A DNA stretch of 64,000 nt, taken from NCBI GenBank assembly GCA_900155495.1, contig FTLJ01000102.1, positions 62,001 to 126,000 on the forward strand, written 5' to 3'. The notes under the pieces are model-generated. The model searched no databases. It was given only the letters and a program-made list of their open reading frames with translations, and had not been told where the DNA came from. The position numbers and the translations under genes were made by a program. Below are positions 48,719 through 61,752 of this stretch, one piece after another. Source of the stretch: Porogramme epimiltina (taxonomy: Eukaryota > Basidiomycota > Agaricomycetes > Polyporales > Polyporaceae). Position 1 is the stretch's first letter. Every line of letters begins with the position of its first letter.

Positions 48719-50585
48719 ATGGCTGCTGCATTTCCATTTGCCGTCCCCTCTGCGGTACCACAAGACCTGCAACTTATACAGGACATTGTCGGACAAATAC
48801 CATCGCCCACTGCAAAAAAACCGTCGGACTACTCGACTTACTCTGATCATGACCACGGCACGGATAGTGAAACGGACAGTGAACAGGAGGTCGAGGCAGA
48901 CATCCTTGGCGGCGCGGAGGCAAAAGCGGCACCGGTGACAGATAGGTGCGCAGCTTTATTCTCGGTCTTCTCATTATCTTAGTGCGTTCTAGGTCTCCAC
49001 CTTCGGAGTCCTCGAGCGAGTCTGATGTCTCAAGCGACTCCGACTCTGAGGAGGAGCCGGCAACACGACAACCCCCTCGAAAACAGCTAGTAATGGACGT
49101 AGACGAAGACGAAGATACGGAGCCCGCCACAACTTCCGAATCACAAGTGCGAACAAAGAATGAGCTGGTAGAAATCGACATAAAGGTCCCAGATATATTG
49201 GAAGTCGATCCCCACGAGCAGCTCGAGAAGGTTGGACATGTCTTCAGCGTCGTTGACAAGGTTGCCATCATCAAAGGCATCTCCTCCCCCATTCCAAACA
49301 GGGGATCTGAAAAGGCCCTCGACTCGGAAACTCTCCTCGTCTTTGAGGACCGAAAAGTGCTGGGATATGTTAGTGAGACGCTCTTTTGCTCAACAGCTCC
49401 ATGCTAATACATTTGAAGATATCTGAGACTTTCGGCCCTACCAGCGAACCGTTGTACCAAGTCAGATTTACTCAAGCTTTCCCCCTTGACCCGGAGAAGG
49501 TTCAAATAGGACGACCAGTGTTTCACGTTCCATCGCAAAGCTTCTACGTTTTCGTGCAGCAGTTGAGGCATTTGAAGGGAAGCGATGCCAGTAATGTACA
49601 CGACGAAGAACCTGGTGAAGATGAAGTGGAGTTCTCAGACGACGAGCAAGAAGCAGCACATAAAAGGGCACAAACCGAAAGGTGAATATATCCGCTTCAT
49701 GTAGAGTTTCTCTCACCTTTTCTGCTCAGACGGGAACGGGCACGTGGAGGATCCGTCGCCTCATCTCGACATTCTACTCCGCTTCCGTCACATATGCGAG
49801 ACCAAGATATGGTCGATGATCCATATGGCGGAACAGCTTATGTCTCAGGGTTATCATACGACGACATGGACCTCGGCGCCGGTTCTTCGAGGCCAGCCCC
49901 GGTTCCGTACGACGACCCATACTCAGATTCATATGATGTGGTTCCGCCTGAGGTCAGACCCAATGACGGCACCCCCTTAGACCCATCTGCCGACAACTCT
50001 CAGCGAGGGCATGGTCGGGTACGAGGCGGACCCGGCCGTGACCATCATCAACGACCTGTAGAAGGCGGGAGAGGTCGTGGACGAGGGCGGCGAAACAACG
50101 AACGAGGAAGAGGCCGCGGCCGTGGCCGAGGCGTTGACCGTCGGGGAGCACCCCCACAAGCATTGTCCGACGAGCACGGCGCACCGATGGATGAGTATAA
50201 TCCTCACTACCCACGGCCCCCATCTCCCACATCTCTTGCCATTGCCCGTGCCACAGGACAGTATTCTGAGAGCCCTCAAACCACTCCGCACGTGGCTGGA
50301 GGAGGCGGATGGGGTTATCCCCAGTTTTCGGGACAGCCGTTTAACTTCCCATTCCCATATCAGTACCCTCAGGTTCAGCCCCACATCAACCCCCGTTTTG
50401 CTGCCAACTTCGGGATGATGGGTATGGGTATGGGGTACTCGCCTCATGGCTCACAGTCGGCGCCTTACAGCCAGGACGCGTCAGGCTACGCCGTCGGCGG
50501 AAACGGAGGCTCAGGGTGGGCTCAGGAGTGGGGAACTGGCTCTCAGACGCCCTCAGGTCAGTTTAGCGGCGATGACAATCCATGA
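48719..50585 (+). CDS. NAF1: H/ACA snoRNP assembly factor NAF1
   Basis: Nuclear shuttling factor that holds Cbf5/Nop10/Nhp2 during H/ACA snoRNP assembly and is later replaced by Gar1. Starts MAAAFPFAVPSAVPQDLQLI, then an acidic Ser-rich region (SESSSESDVSSDSDSEEE). The Gar1/Naf1 beta-barrel follows: EIDIKVPDILEVDPHEQLEK, VGHVFSVVDKVAIIKG, LDSETLLVFEDRKVLG-Y, then across an intron ISETFGPTSEPLYQVRF. Next come GRPVFHVPSQSFYVFVQQL, an acidic stretch, an RGG-type segment (GRGRGRRNNERGRGRGRG), and a Gly/Pro/Tyr-rich tail to the stop at 50585. Acidic flanks and RGG box are usual in NAF1. Four exons. Confidence 0.88.
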
Positions 50586-50804
50586 TGTTGTAGTCCTGCC
50601 ATTGTATTATGTATTGGGTATCTATCGTACCTTGCGTGTTCAGGCGAGGATAGCGCCAGGAGGTCAATGGGAGTCTTTACGAAACCTGATTTGGCATGAA
50701 CACTTCTCAACGTTTGCGCGTCAAGGACCCCACCACCGGCCTCCCTAGGTCTCCTTTGCACGCCCCACTCTCTTCCTTGCTGTCTTCGCATCCTAAAGGC
50801 TGAC

Positions 50805-53026
50805 ATGGCCGGCGCACGCAACGGCAAGACGACCGCCAAGGGGTCGCGCGCCCGTAGCGTCCACCAGCCGACAGCGTCCTCGTCATCTCCTGCGCCTCAA
50901 CAGGAGAACCAGCCACATACACCCGTGCCTACACCTGTCCCAAAAGATGGCGCGAGTACACGACAGAAACGCGTGCTGCCTACGCGTGCTAGGCGCGGTG
51001 GGCCTGTTGTAGGCACATGCGAGTCGGACGTGATGATACTGGAGACGATGCGGCGAAAGTGTACGTTTATTCCCTCTTGCTCCGAGCGTTCCCTTCCTCC
51101 CTAGGTCTTCCTACTACCCTCCACGTCCACGCGAAGTACGACTTATTCTAATATGCTCTCGCGCAGTTGAGAGCGAGCCTCTCATTCCTACCACCACCTC
51201 TTTCCTCCTCACGACCAACTCAGCGCTCCTCCGACCTCCTCCAGCCGCCTCCACATCCTCCACGAGGGGCGAGGAAGAGAAGCAACTCAATACGCTTGCA
51301 TATGGTCGCTATTTTGACCGGCCAGAGGTCCGCAAGGCATACAAAGAACAGCTTCTTATCCAGACCCCCGACTTTACCGAGCTCCCTCAGGACGCTCATG
51401 TCGGCGGCCGCTTTCGCCCGCGGGGCTCAGAGGATGTTCGTCTACTTGCATTTGCTTGCCCGCGTTACCTATACTCACGTTCGCCCGTTTTTGTACCGCC
51501 TATGCTACAATACATGACTCCAAATCCACTCGCCCTTTCCCTCGCGCACGCGCTTTGTGTTGCTCTGTTCTCGCGTCGCGTAGGAGGCGCACGACACCTC
51601 GGACGCGGTGTACGAAAAGCGGCATCGCAAGTACGAGATGTTCGAGAAGCGGCAACGCCTGCGCGAGAAGGAGAAGCTCAAGCACGAGCATTACAAACTC
51701 AAAGAGCGCATCGACCAGCTCCGCGCGATGGACAACTCCGCGTTCCTAGCCCTATCCGCGTCAGACTTCTCGGAGCCCCCTGACGACCTGCCCGGACCTT
51801 CTGTGCAAAGCCCTTCCAAGCAACAACTAGACGACTTCGGCGAACCCCACAGCACAACGTCATACCATGAGGGTGAACGCCGGCGTAAGGAGATGCTCGA
51901 AGTGGCGCTCTCGCTCGAAGAACGCTACAGGATCCTGCTCCCGCCCGACAGGCGGTGGATGCTAAAGAAGAAAACTGGAAAGCCTGTGAATCATCTGGAG
52001 CCAATTGAGATCGACGACACGGACGACGGGATGGTAGATGGAGTTGAGGAACCAGAAGGTGGCGGACGGGAGAAGATTGGGGAAGAAATGCCGGAAGTGG
52101 ATGAACTGCAAGACGACGAAGCGGGTACGGCGGCGGATGAAAAGATGGAGATAGACCTAGTGGAGGAGGAAGAGGTCGATGAGCTGGAATCGGCAAACGG
52201 TGGAGCAGAAGACGAGCCGACTGTCGCCCCTTCTCAAGACGAAGACGGCGAGTCCGAGATCGACCCCGACGAGCTCGAGCTGAACAAATCAAAGAGGCTC
52301 AAACTGCGCATCAAGTTCCCTCTTCGAAATACCTCAGAGAGTGTGAAGCCAGAAGTCAAGACGCCCGTGCCCCTCCCCACGAGAGGAGGCGGAAAGCAAA
52401 TATCTTACATTGACGACTTTGCCGGCGGTGATAAGGAGCAGCCACGGAATTCGCCCCCGCCCTCCGCCTCGTATGCACAGTCCCAGTCTCCACCGCCTGA
52501 GTCGAGCAAGCAAGACCAGTACTCAATTGACGTTACCGAGGAGCTCCCGCCTCCGCCAACCGCCAAGCGACAGCGCCTAGGGCAATCCATTTCGACCAGG
52601 GGGCGTGGGCGCGGCCGTGGGGGGCGCGGAGGGTCTAAGGTGCAGCGCAACGCCATCTCCGGAGTTGATGGTGCTCGCAACTCGATCTCTTCCGCTTCCG
52701 TCGGTAGGCAGTACTCGCAGCCGCGCGCACCCTCTCCGCTGCGCCCCGCTCACGCGTCGTATGCAGGGCTCGCGGGTCGCAAGGAGCCCAATCCGTGCGT
52801 ACTCATGGTCGCTGCGCTGCGACAATCGTCCGCGCCCATGGCTCGCAAAACGCAGCGGAATGTCACTGCGTTCGGAGCGCGCGTTCCACCCGAGATCGAG
52901 GAGGTGCGCGACTTCGAGGTCCCGGACTGGGTGCTCGCAAAGGACAGTGCGAGCGAGGACGGGGACCATGACCCGGATGACCCCGCTAGCTCGTCATCTA
53001 TCGAGTTTGTGGATGATGTAACTTGA
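50805..53026 (+). CDS. SAS4/PEHE-like chromatin protein
   Basis: Three exons. The first (from 50805) encodes a basic, Ser/Pro-rich N-terminus. The second begins FESEPLIPTTTSFLLTTNSA and includes LNTLAYGRYFDRPEVRKAYK and QTPDFTELPQDAHVGGRF. The third follows a long intron ending CGCGTAG with EAHDTSDAVYEKRHRKYEMF and EKLKHEHYKLKERIDQLRAM. A conserved Tyr-Glu-x-Arg-His-Arg-Lys motif with a following basic helix is the pattern I associate with the Sas4/MSL1 (PEHE-like) subunit of MYST acetyltransferase complexes. The rest is low complexity: acidic (VEEEEVDELESANGG), Pro-rich, an RG-rich patch (RGRGRGRGGRGG) and an acidic C-terminus. The family assignment is by motif memory and less secure than the gene itself. 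Confidence 0.62.
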
Positions 53027-53223
53027 AGACGTCTACCTTACTCTCAGAGGACAGAACATTCCTTCTTTCATCCCCACCCATCCCGCGCTGATCTTTGGCC
53101 GAACGATGCAACTTTATTACTTTCGTTTACGTTCACATCAGCGCAGTATGTATAGTGTATGTATTCACCAGTGTTCGATACCCTTTCCCCCACACGCAAC
53201 GGCCCCATTCGTAAGAAAGTTGT
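53027..53223. other. convergent 3' spacer
   Basis: Between the SAS4-like gene (+) and the carboxypeptidase (-). No gene. Confidence 0.5.
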
Positions 53224-55284
53224 TTAAAACTCTTCGTCGGCAAGCCAGTGGTTTGCCATGTGTAGCGCACGTGACGGTTGGTCAAAGGGAACGAGGTGCC
53301 CCGCACCGTACAACGTGGCAAAAGTCAACCCTCCGCCGGACCTCAACCACCCGGCGACCTCGCCGTCGACGTGCCAGTCCCTTACAGGCGCTGTACGGTG
53401 TACCTCCTGTGCGGACCACTCCATGGCGAGCGCGGTGCGTTGCACGGCGATCTAGATTATTGGTAGGAAAGACGATAAGCCGTGAGACGCACACAGGGCG
53501 AGGCACGGTCACGCACCCAGCTACTAGCAAGGTCATTCGTGCCGACATACATGAGCACACGCACCCCTCGCTCTAATAGTGCAGCAAGGTAGTCTTCGGC
53601 CGCGAAGGAGTAGAAGTCGGCGCTGCTGCTGAATGCGAGGTTAATTTCCCAGTTCGTGAAGGAATAGTTCCGTGGATGATTGACTCCGAGGAGCGATTGA
53701 GTCTTCGGGTCGTTTAGATATGCTTCAATATTCCTGTGCGAATGTCAAAAAACAATGCATGGTTTTCTGATTTAGTGAGTAAGAGCATGAAACAGCACGA
53801 ACACGAGATCAGGGTAGCACGCATAAGCACCTGGATTTTCTTTGCTGGAGAAAGTCGTGTTAAGGTCTCATTAAGACGCCTAGAATAGAGATGCTTGCCA
53901 TGGTCTTGTACCGTCATACGGATTGAACTCTGTCGACGCCTAGTCAGAACGCACGTCGCGATGCTGATGGCCTAACACACTCACTTCTGAACATGTCTTC
54001 CATAAGGGCATCCATACAGTAGCCGAAAACAGCGCCGCAAGTAAGCTCGTCGTGGGTGTCTACACATGCTTGTTTGTATCCTCTCTTGCACCAAGCCACA
54101 ACCTGCTTAAGCTGAATACATTCACTAGGATGTGCAAATGGTAGATTAAACCTCTATTATGTTTCACTTAGGGAAAGGGACACACTTACAAAACGCCACT
54201 TGGAAACTGCAGAAAGCCTTGCTCCGTGCATCGCATTTCATAAGTACCAAATAGGTTCTCGAAGAAATTCGGGCCTCCATTTCCTGGTGCATTTGTGTGG
54301 TGAGAAATGCCATATCATGCTTTCTCCCCTCAACTCACCAATCATGACGGAAGACAAGTTAATAGCAGACATCCCAGCCTCGACTAACGCGGGATTTTGA
54401 TCGTATATCGTAGAGGCAAACACCGGCAGGTAACGACCCTAGCGTCACATGAACATGGCGTGTACCAAGACGCTCTCTCCGATCTAACCTACCGCGTACG
54501 ATTCGCCGGCCATGTGGAAAGCACGACCCTTGAGCTTGGTGAAATGCTCGAAGAAAATGGCCACGAAGGCTGCAATGTCCTTTCCAGCTTCCTGAGTGGT
54601 GCTCTGTTTCGGTTATAGTTGGTTTCACTTCCTCGTGAGAGAAACACGCGTACAATAGGCCCATCGTAGTCGGTGTACGAAAACCCAACACCTGCCGGTT
54701 GATCGACGAAGAAGATATTGGCACGTTCATTCCATGAGTAGCGGAATCGTTCAGTAGCATTCGGGCCAGCCATTCTACAAGGGCCTGTATATGTACAGAG
54801 TCAGATCAGCATAAAGGAAAAGAAATAATGTGCAAAATCCGAACCGAGTTCCATGAAAAGTCCCGTCGCGGACGAGCCTCCCGGTCCACCGTTCGTCCAC
54901 ATCACGACATCGTCTGAATCCGGGTCCCGTCTGCTCTCGAAGAAGTAAAAGAATAGGTGTCGGGGACCGATATCGATGTATCCCGTATACGCGCTACAGG
55001 CCCATGATCAGCCAGCAAAGCCAGAAAGCATATTATAGCCCAGGTACTCACTGAACCACCTCGTCGCATACCTGAGATTGTTTGATGCGTACACTGTGCC
55101 CAGGAAATAGTGGGTGTCTCAGAGTAACATAAGCCGAGGTTGAAAGGCTATGGAGGTCACCAACAGGCGCGAAGAGGCCGGCGTTGTACACCTCGAAGTT
55201 CCCGACGACCTGTGGGACCTGGGCACCTCCCGCAGACACAGCGCGCGCGAAAGCGCCAAACGCGAGCAAGATGGCGCCGAACAT
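53224..55284 (-). CDS. secreted serine carboxypeptidase (S10)
   Basis: Removes C-terminal residues from peptides and works at acid pH, in the vacuole or outside the cell. Signal peptide [20 protein letters not shown] from the ATG at 55284. The S10 landmarks are in order: [20 protein letters not shown] and NGGPGGSS near 54860-54970, [26 protein letters not shown], the nucleophile in [16 protein letters not shown] (split by an intron, about 54450-54510), the catalytic Asp region [15 protein letters not shown] near 53530-53580, and the His in [17 protein letters not shown] near 53300. The triad is complete. About ten exons with short introns. The signal peptide together with the FDQP ending suggests an extracellular nutritional protease. 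Confidence 0.9.
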
Positions 55285-55538
55285 GTGGCTGGTGCAGCGG
55301 GTAAGAAGAGAAGCCTCGAGCGGCACGCACTGGGCACTTATATACGCGTCGTGTGCACGTTTGAGAGGGCCTGCGCACGGTCTCTGAACGGGGATGTAAC
55401 ACCGGTCCCAAAAAAGCATAACCGCAGGCATCGGGTACACTCGGGGAGTCACTGCGATCTGTCAAGAGCTAGTTCAATGGCATTAGTAGCTAAGCCGCTA
55501 TTATGTAGACACCTCGGAAATGTATGGACCCAATCGAC

Positions 55539-56436
55539 CTATGAGGATGCCCGTGGCCCATTCCCTGCCCCCGAAAACTTCTTCACGACATTCAGGATGT
55601 CCGCACGCGATTGAAGTACGGTGTCCTTCTTCCGCGATAGCACAAGCTCCCCTAGCCCGACGGGCCCGAGTTTCTGGACGTCGGTGGTGTCAAACCGGCG
55701 GGGAAGGAACCGCGAATAGTCGCCTGCCTTCTCCAAAAGGAGCTGGGTAACCTTTCGCGACTTGTTGACTGCCGGCGCGGGAAGTTCTGAGGTCGTGTCA
55801 AGGTAGTCGATGCTGCCGAGGTCGATCTCTTCCATGGAGAGAGGTTTGGGAACGCTTGGCGTTCGGGCTTTCTGCGATTCCCTGGCTTCTAGTGTCTGCA
55901 CCTTCTGCGGCGCTGCGCCCTCCGCTTGGCGAGGTTTCGACGGCTCCTCGCGACGGGCCTGCTTGGGAGAGCGTTGGGCAGACTCTCCTTGTACGCGGGA
56001 TGCCTGCTGTCCATCTCGACGTCCACGGAATTCGCCATTGCGTTCACGTGGTGGGCCGTTGAATCGCCTGGCTTGGCCGTTTGCATCACGAGGGCCGCGA
56101 TTATTTTGACGAGACTGAACATTGCCTTCGCGAGGCGCACCGTCGTTTTGCTGGCGGTCGCGTCGGAAGCCGCCACGGTTTTGGCCCTTTCGCGCTTCGG
56201 TAGACGTCAGTTTAAAGGAGCACGCACAAAATAGGGGGCGACTCACTGATGTTAATGTCGCCCAGGTTCTCCGCAAGCGGAATTGCTCTCTTTTTTGGAG
56301 AAGGGACGTCGGGGGAAGGCTGCGCGACGTTGGAGTTGAAGCGGGTGGATAGGGGGAGTGCCCATAGACATTGTGAGCCACGCCTAGACGCGAATGCCGA
56401 CGCTGACGGCAGCGACGAAGAGAGACGAGGGAGCAT
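55539..56436 (-). CDS. mitochondrial RG-rich protein, uncharacterised
   Basis: Two exons; the first begins MLPRLSSSLPSASAFASRRG, a clear mitochondrial presequence, and ends LAENLGDINI. A 54-base intron joins to TRKGQNRGGFRRDRQQNDG. The middle is a long basic, Arg/Asn/Gly/Gln-rich repeat-like region (NRGPRDANGQARRFNGPPRE) suggestive of RNA binding. The C-terminal 110 residues look folded (SMEEIDLGSIDYLDTTSELP, SRKVTQLLLEKAGDYSRFLP, VGLGELVLSRKKDTVLQSRA). This layout would suit a mitochondrial ribosome-associated or RNA-binding protein, but no family is recognised. Confidence 0.6.
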
Positions 56437-56644
56437 GGTGAGGACACGCCAAGGAGGAGAGGACAAGTCCGTGTGCTGGAGTCCACCGGTAGAGGGCGCG
56501 TCAGACGCCCAACTGGCGACCCAAGCCGACGGCCCGGATGTAGACGTCACAGTCTACCTCCCAGGACGAATGGGCTGTACAGGCTGACTATTCTACTTTC
56601 TCTTTATCCTCATCTCTGCTACTGCTCTTGACCTGCTTCGTAGA

Positions 56645-58675
56645 ATGGGTCGCCTTACAGGACGGCTCTTCGTGGGCTTCACAACTTGTCTCATAGGATT
56701 TATCGCCTATTCGTCACAGATATTCGTCATCTGGCCATGGTATGGCCGGGAGCTCTCTGTCGAGTTGTTGGAGCTACTACTCCCATTCAAGTACGGCTAT
56801 TTGACCGCGCATTGACGACCGTGACTTACTCCGATGGTTCAGCATATTGGTGGGAATGCTGTTGTGGAATTACCGGCTGTGCGTAATAACGGAGCCAGGC
56901 CGAGTGCCACCTTCATGGGTACGTCCGTCGTCGTGACACTATTGCGTCTGCAGCGGGAAGTAATGGATTGGCACATATCAGCAACCAGACGTTAACGACT
57001 CGGACGGCTATGAAGTCAAAAAACTCACGAGGGGGCCACGCTACTGCCGTTCATGCGAGAACTTCAAACCTCCCCGGGCCCACCATTGTAGGCAATGTAA
57101 ACGGTACGTACCATGGCTCACATAAAATGTTCCCAATGCTAAGACACAGCCATTAGCTGTGTGTTGCGTATGGGTATGTGTCGTCTCTGCTGTCATACCG
57201 TTTATACCGAACCCGTCACTTGTAGATCACCACTGTCCATGGGTGGACAATTGTGTCGGACATTTCAACTACGGCCACTTCGTTCGGTTCCTCTTCTACG
57301 TCGATCTTGCGTGCACGTATCATGTTACCATGATGACCAAGCGTGTCATGAGCAGTACGACATTCTGGGTACGTCGTCTTTTCATACATGGCCCTTCCCA
57401 TCTTACCTTAGTCACAGGACGAACCGAGTGGGAAAGAACTCATATTCATCATTTTAAACTATGCCACTTGCATCCCGGTACTACTTGCTGTTGGGATCTT
57501 CAGGTATCTCCCACCTAGGCTATCCTTCTACGACGCACCCTCTTACGCCCAGCATAGCCTGTACCAATTCTATTCGCTCATTACCAACACTACAACTATT
57601 GAGGGATGGGAGAAGGACAAGGTTGCTACCCTTGTGCGGCGAGGAAGGATACACGAAGTTCGTAGCTCACTCATCGCTCTGACTAACTCACTTACTCCAC
57701 TAAATCAGATTAAATTTCCTTACGTGAGTCGCACGTACCACTCTCCCTCCACAGTCTTCTCACCATTCCACAGCATCTTGGTTTACGGAAAAATATAGAA
57801 TCCGTACTCGGCCCTAGCTCTCTCCTATGGTGTTGGCCTACTGTGGCGCCTGGAAACGGATTGAAGTATCCCCTCGCCGACGGAGATGGTAAGTGGGTCG
57901 AGTTCACGATGACACGGCGGCAAGGAGACGTGGACGAGGCGTATGGCGTCGATGGTGACTACCTACCTGAACCATGACGCAACGTGACTGCGATGAGCAC
58001 GGGATGGTATGGATATGCAACCCTGTGCTGGAGGAAGACCGTACGATGTAAGCCCGCTCAACAGATCTTTGTCGCCCACGTTTTTATGGCCTCCTAGTTC
58101 GCGTCTATCACTCCTTTTGGTTGAGATTTATGCGTGGGGGCGGATCGCTGACCTCATGAATAGGCACGACGATCGGGGAGTGGCCTCCAAGAGATCCCGA
58201 GGCGTTTATATACCCCGAAGAACCCCTCAATCACAAGTTTGAGCTTCCCGAGTCTCCTTGGACCTATGAAAACGGCTCCGTTAACCCCGACCTACAACCC
58301 ACTCGGACTCGTCGCCGTAAGAACGCGGCGACCGAAGGCGCGATATCCGCCGTCCCACCGTACCACCCCGACTACTTCAACCAGGATGGTCCATCCACGT
58401 ATCCAGTCGACTCTGAGTCGGAAGACGATGACGACGGCCGGTATGGGCAGAACGGTCGCCCGCGGGAGTTCGTCAGGCGGGGTTCAGAGGGATACGAGGT
58501 GAAGCCCATCGACAGAGAGGGCTTGTTGCGGCAATACATAGAGGACCGGACCGCACGACCTGGAAGATACCACTTGTACGCTCCGGATCCGCCTAGCGAC
58601 CCGGACAGCGGTGCGGAGGACGAGCAGGTCCCTCTGGCGGAGAAGATGGAGATGTGGCGGACGTCGAGCCCATAG
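56645..58675 (+). CDS. PFA4: DHHC palmitoyltransferase PFA4
   Basis: ER-membrane protein S-acyltransferase; in yeast Pfa4 palmitoylates chitin synthase Chs3. Starts [20 protein letters not shown], first helix, then [20 protein letters not shown] and [20 protein letters not shown], second helix. The Cys-rich domain reads [54 protein letters not shown] and [17 protein letters not shown]. The catalytic DHHC Asp codon is split by an intron. Two more helices follow near 57450-57500, then a hydrophilic tail with YRTLFPYVAR-like and acidic segments ending [11 protein letters not shown] at 58675. Many small exons; several in the last third I only approximated. Chitin-synthase palmitoylation would link it functionally to UAP1 in this window, as an inference. 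Confidence 0.87.
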
Positions 58676-58869
58676 CCCTAAGGGTTTTATCGCGGGCAGA
58701 CGGACTATTTGTTGTATGGACTTCTGGGACTATCTTTGCACATTGCTATGTTAATATAGACAATCACATTATTAATGTACACGACCTACAAGAAACTATG
58801 ACAGCAGAGGGAGAACAATTCGACGAGGGAGAAGCGCAATCCAAGAGTCCACAGACAAGAACCAAGCAA

Positions 58870-61308
58870 TCAAAATGCCACTCTATCCAGGTGGACCCTC
58901 CACACCATCCCGCCCCTCTCCCCCACCTCTAACACGCTCAAGCCAACACCCACAGGCACCTCCCATGTCCCACCATCCTGGCTCGTCATAAGCGCGCCAT
59001 TAAGTTTAACCTGCACCTCCCCGCGCGGCACGTCCGCCGCCACCTTACCCTTGCTCCTCGTCTTCACCGTCGCCACCGCCTTCCCCTTCGAGCCCTTGGC
59101 GCCCCTCTTGTGCGAACGCCCACTTCTGCGCTTCGAAGGCGAGCTCACCACCGGCTTCTCCTCCTCTTCCTCCTCTTCCTCTTCCTCCTCCTGCCTCTTC
59201 ACTGCAGCCTCGTCTCCGCTGCTCTCACCGTCGCCGTCGCCCGCCGCGCCGTCGGACACGAACGCGACGTCCGAGACGACGAGGAAGGCCTCAGGCCCCG
59301 TGAGGCGGAGCGCCCACGTGCGCACGCCGTCCGCGCGGTCGAGCACGAGCCGCCGGTAGAGCGGGAGCGTCGTGAGCACCGCGTGCTTGAGCGGGTGCGC
59401 GAAGTGGCCCGAGGGCGACAGCGGCGGCGTCGGCGCGCGCGCGGACGCAGACGCGGGCGCCGGCGAGGCGGGCACGGTGGGCGCAGCGGGCGCGTGTGTG
59501 GCCGCCGCCACGGCCTTCTTGGGAGCTGGGGCGAGCGGTGGCGCTGCGGGTGCGTGGGACGAGGCGCCGTTCGTTGCCGTCACGGTCGGAGGGCGAGGCG
59601 CGACGGCGGCGGGTAGTTGGGCCGGCGTGTGTGGGAGCTTCTGTGCCTGTGACGGAACGGCTGGCGGGGGTGCCGGGGCAATTGTAGGTTGCCGTGTGGG
59701 TTTGGACGCGGGCGGCGCTTGGGAGGAAGTCGCCGGAGTCGGGGTGGGTGCGAGTGGAGCAGCCGGGGTGACGGCAGCAGCCTTGACGGCGTTTGCTGAA
59801 CGAGGAGATGGGCCTGCTGGCGTTGCAGTGACAGCCTTCTTCGGGGCAGACGCCCTAGACGAGGACGGGATGGTGATAGAATTGGATGACGGTAGAGTTA
59901 GGATGGGTGCAACTGTTGGTTGCGCAGGGGCTGGTAGGTGTGGGACTCTCAGCTTGATCTTGGTAGGATGCTCCCCGGCGTTGGCGTATGCGGGGATGGA
60001 GAAAGGGTCCGGCAGATCGGACATGAGTTTCCTGAAATAATCCTGTGCATTGTGCGAAACAACTTCGTGTGTGCTGGCGGCCAGTGTAAGAGATGGACGC
60101 ACCCTCAGGGCCACTGCATCCTCCCAGATCTGTGTATGCTCCTGGTTAAACTCCAGAGCGTTGGAGAAGACCAGCTCCACATCGTTCGCAAAGTCGGTCG
60201 GTTTTGGATACTCCTTCCGTTTCAACTTTTTCTGTGGAGGGGAATGAGAACGGAGGCCAGGTCGTTAGAGCTACGGGGGTACAAACGAAGATGTTTTCTA
60301 GGCACTGCGGTCTCTTGATTAGGGTGTAATACATGGGCCACATCTTGCGATTGGGTAACTCCATGAACTCCACGGAGAGCACTCGACCCCTAAGGAGTAC
60401 AGGGTCAGATTCTGGTTCGGACGGAGCAACGTACTAGACTCATACGTGTCATCTGTCTTGTCAACTAGTTTCTGTAACCTGGTCTTCAGAAGGCGATATA
60501 CAGTCGGCCCTTTCTTCTTCTTCTCGTCGTCGTCCGAGCCATCACCGTCGTCGTCATCGTTCCCAGTGAGCCTGTTCAGCTCCTTGGAGGCCAGTTTCTA
60601 TTGAGCCGCACGGGGAAAGGGGGAGAAGGCGTTACATCCGCGACGAGAGAGAACGCAGACAGGACGACTCACATGCAGGAACTTAGCGTCCTTCCAGATC
60701 TGACTCTCCTTCATGTTGTATCGTTTCGCATTGCGGAAACACGTGTCGAAGTCCTGCCGGAGGTCCTCGAGCGACGGGTACTCCCGCCGCTCGAGCTTCG
60801 ACTTGATGTCGTCGAGGGCGACGGGCCGCTTGATCAGGGCGTAGTAGTCGGGGTACTGCCGCTTCGAGGGCAGCCGCATGAACTGGAACGACGCGATCTG
60901 CCCGCTGCTTTCGCGGCGCACGGGGGCGAGCGGGCGACGAGCGGCGCAGGCGGGGCAGCAGCCATCGCGGCAGGGGGCGGCGGGCGGTAAGTAGGAAGGC
61001 GGTTAGGGCGCAAAGGTCGAGTGAGAACCGGACGGCCAGAAAGGCACGCACTCCTTGTTGACCGCGTCCCGCAACGCGCACCACACCTGCATCCCCTTCT
61101 CCTTCACCTCCGCCGGGTCCTCCCCGCCCTCGCCCTCGGCCCCCGCGCCCTCCCCGCCTGCGTCGCCGCCGCCCGCGTCCCCGCTCTTGCCGTCCGGGCT
61201 CGCGCCCAGGGTGCCCCCCGCCGCGGGGGCCTCCTTCCGCCGTTTGGCGCGCGGGGCGTCGACGTCCACCCCGGCCGCGGCGAAGCTCCTGATCTCCCTC
61301 TTCGACAT
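58870..61308 (-). CDS. RSC4: RSC4-like tandem bromodomain protein
   Basis: Subunit of the RSC/SWI-SNF chromatin remodeller that reads acetylated histone H3. MSKREIRSFAAAGVDVDAPR starts at 61308. A Gly/Glu/Asp-rich linker and VWCALRDAVNKE open the first bromodomain, which continues FQFMRLPSKRQYPDYYALIK, RPVALDDIKSKLERREYPSL and FRNAKRYNMKESQIWKDAKF. The second has FMELPNRKMWPMYYTLIKRP, YPKPTDFANDVELVFSNALE and FNQEHTQIWEDA. The Asn acetyl-lysine contact is visible in both (RNAKRYN, NALEFN). A long Pro/Ala linker and an acidic/basic patch lead to a small C-terminal fold (GEVQVKLNGALMTSQDGGTW to VWRVHLDRVAF) like that of Rsc4. Very GC-rich codons generate long antisense frames that are not genes. 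Confidence 0.85.
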
Positions 61309-61752
61309 CTTCCGAGGCCTTCAAAAACCGGGGGAGTTCGGCTGTGCAGGGGGCGGTGTATGGGCGTAAGGTTTCCGCTCGATGGCTTGCCTGGCTCCGT
61401 GGCTGCTCGTTCCCTCTCCGGCCGCCCCGCCGCTGCCAACCGCCCGATCCAGTAAACATCCCACGTGACTGACGCGTCGCGGCGCTCCGTTGGGCGCCCC
61501 CTCTCCCATCCCTCCCACACCCCCTTTGGCGCGCGTCGCTGGGGCAAACATACTTTCTTCGAGGGCCGAGTCGCAGGCTCGTAGCAGCCAAGCTTCCTCC
61601 AGGGGAAGAGCCCTCGGTAGCTTATAATACATTAAACCTTTCAATTGAGGGCAATGTCCGAACGCGCCGTAGCGATTAAGTAACTAGTTACTACGCCCAT
61701 CGTACACGACAGCTCCCTAGCCTTATAGTCGTCCTTATGCTACATTACTACG
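61309..61752. other. intergenic: RSC4 promoter and P450 3' flank
   Basis: Contains CACGTG at 61462-61467 and ACGCGT at 61472-61477, about 155-170 bases before the RSC4 ATG. The right half is AT-rich 3' flank of the P450 gene. No gene. Confidence 0.45.

Noticed and set aside
59372..60040. 222-codon plus-strand frame rich in Gly/Ala
   Set aside because: Antisense shadow of the Pro/Ala-rich linker of the RSC4-like protein.
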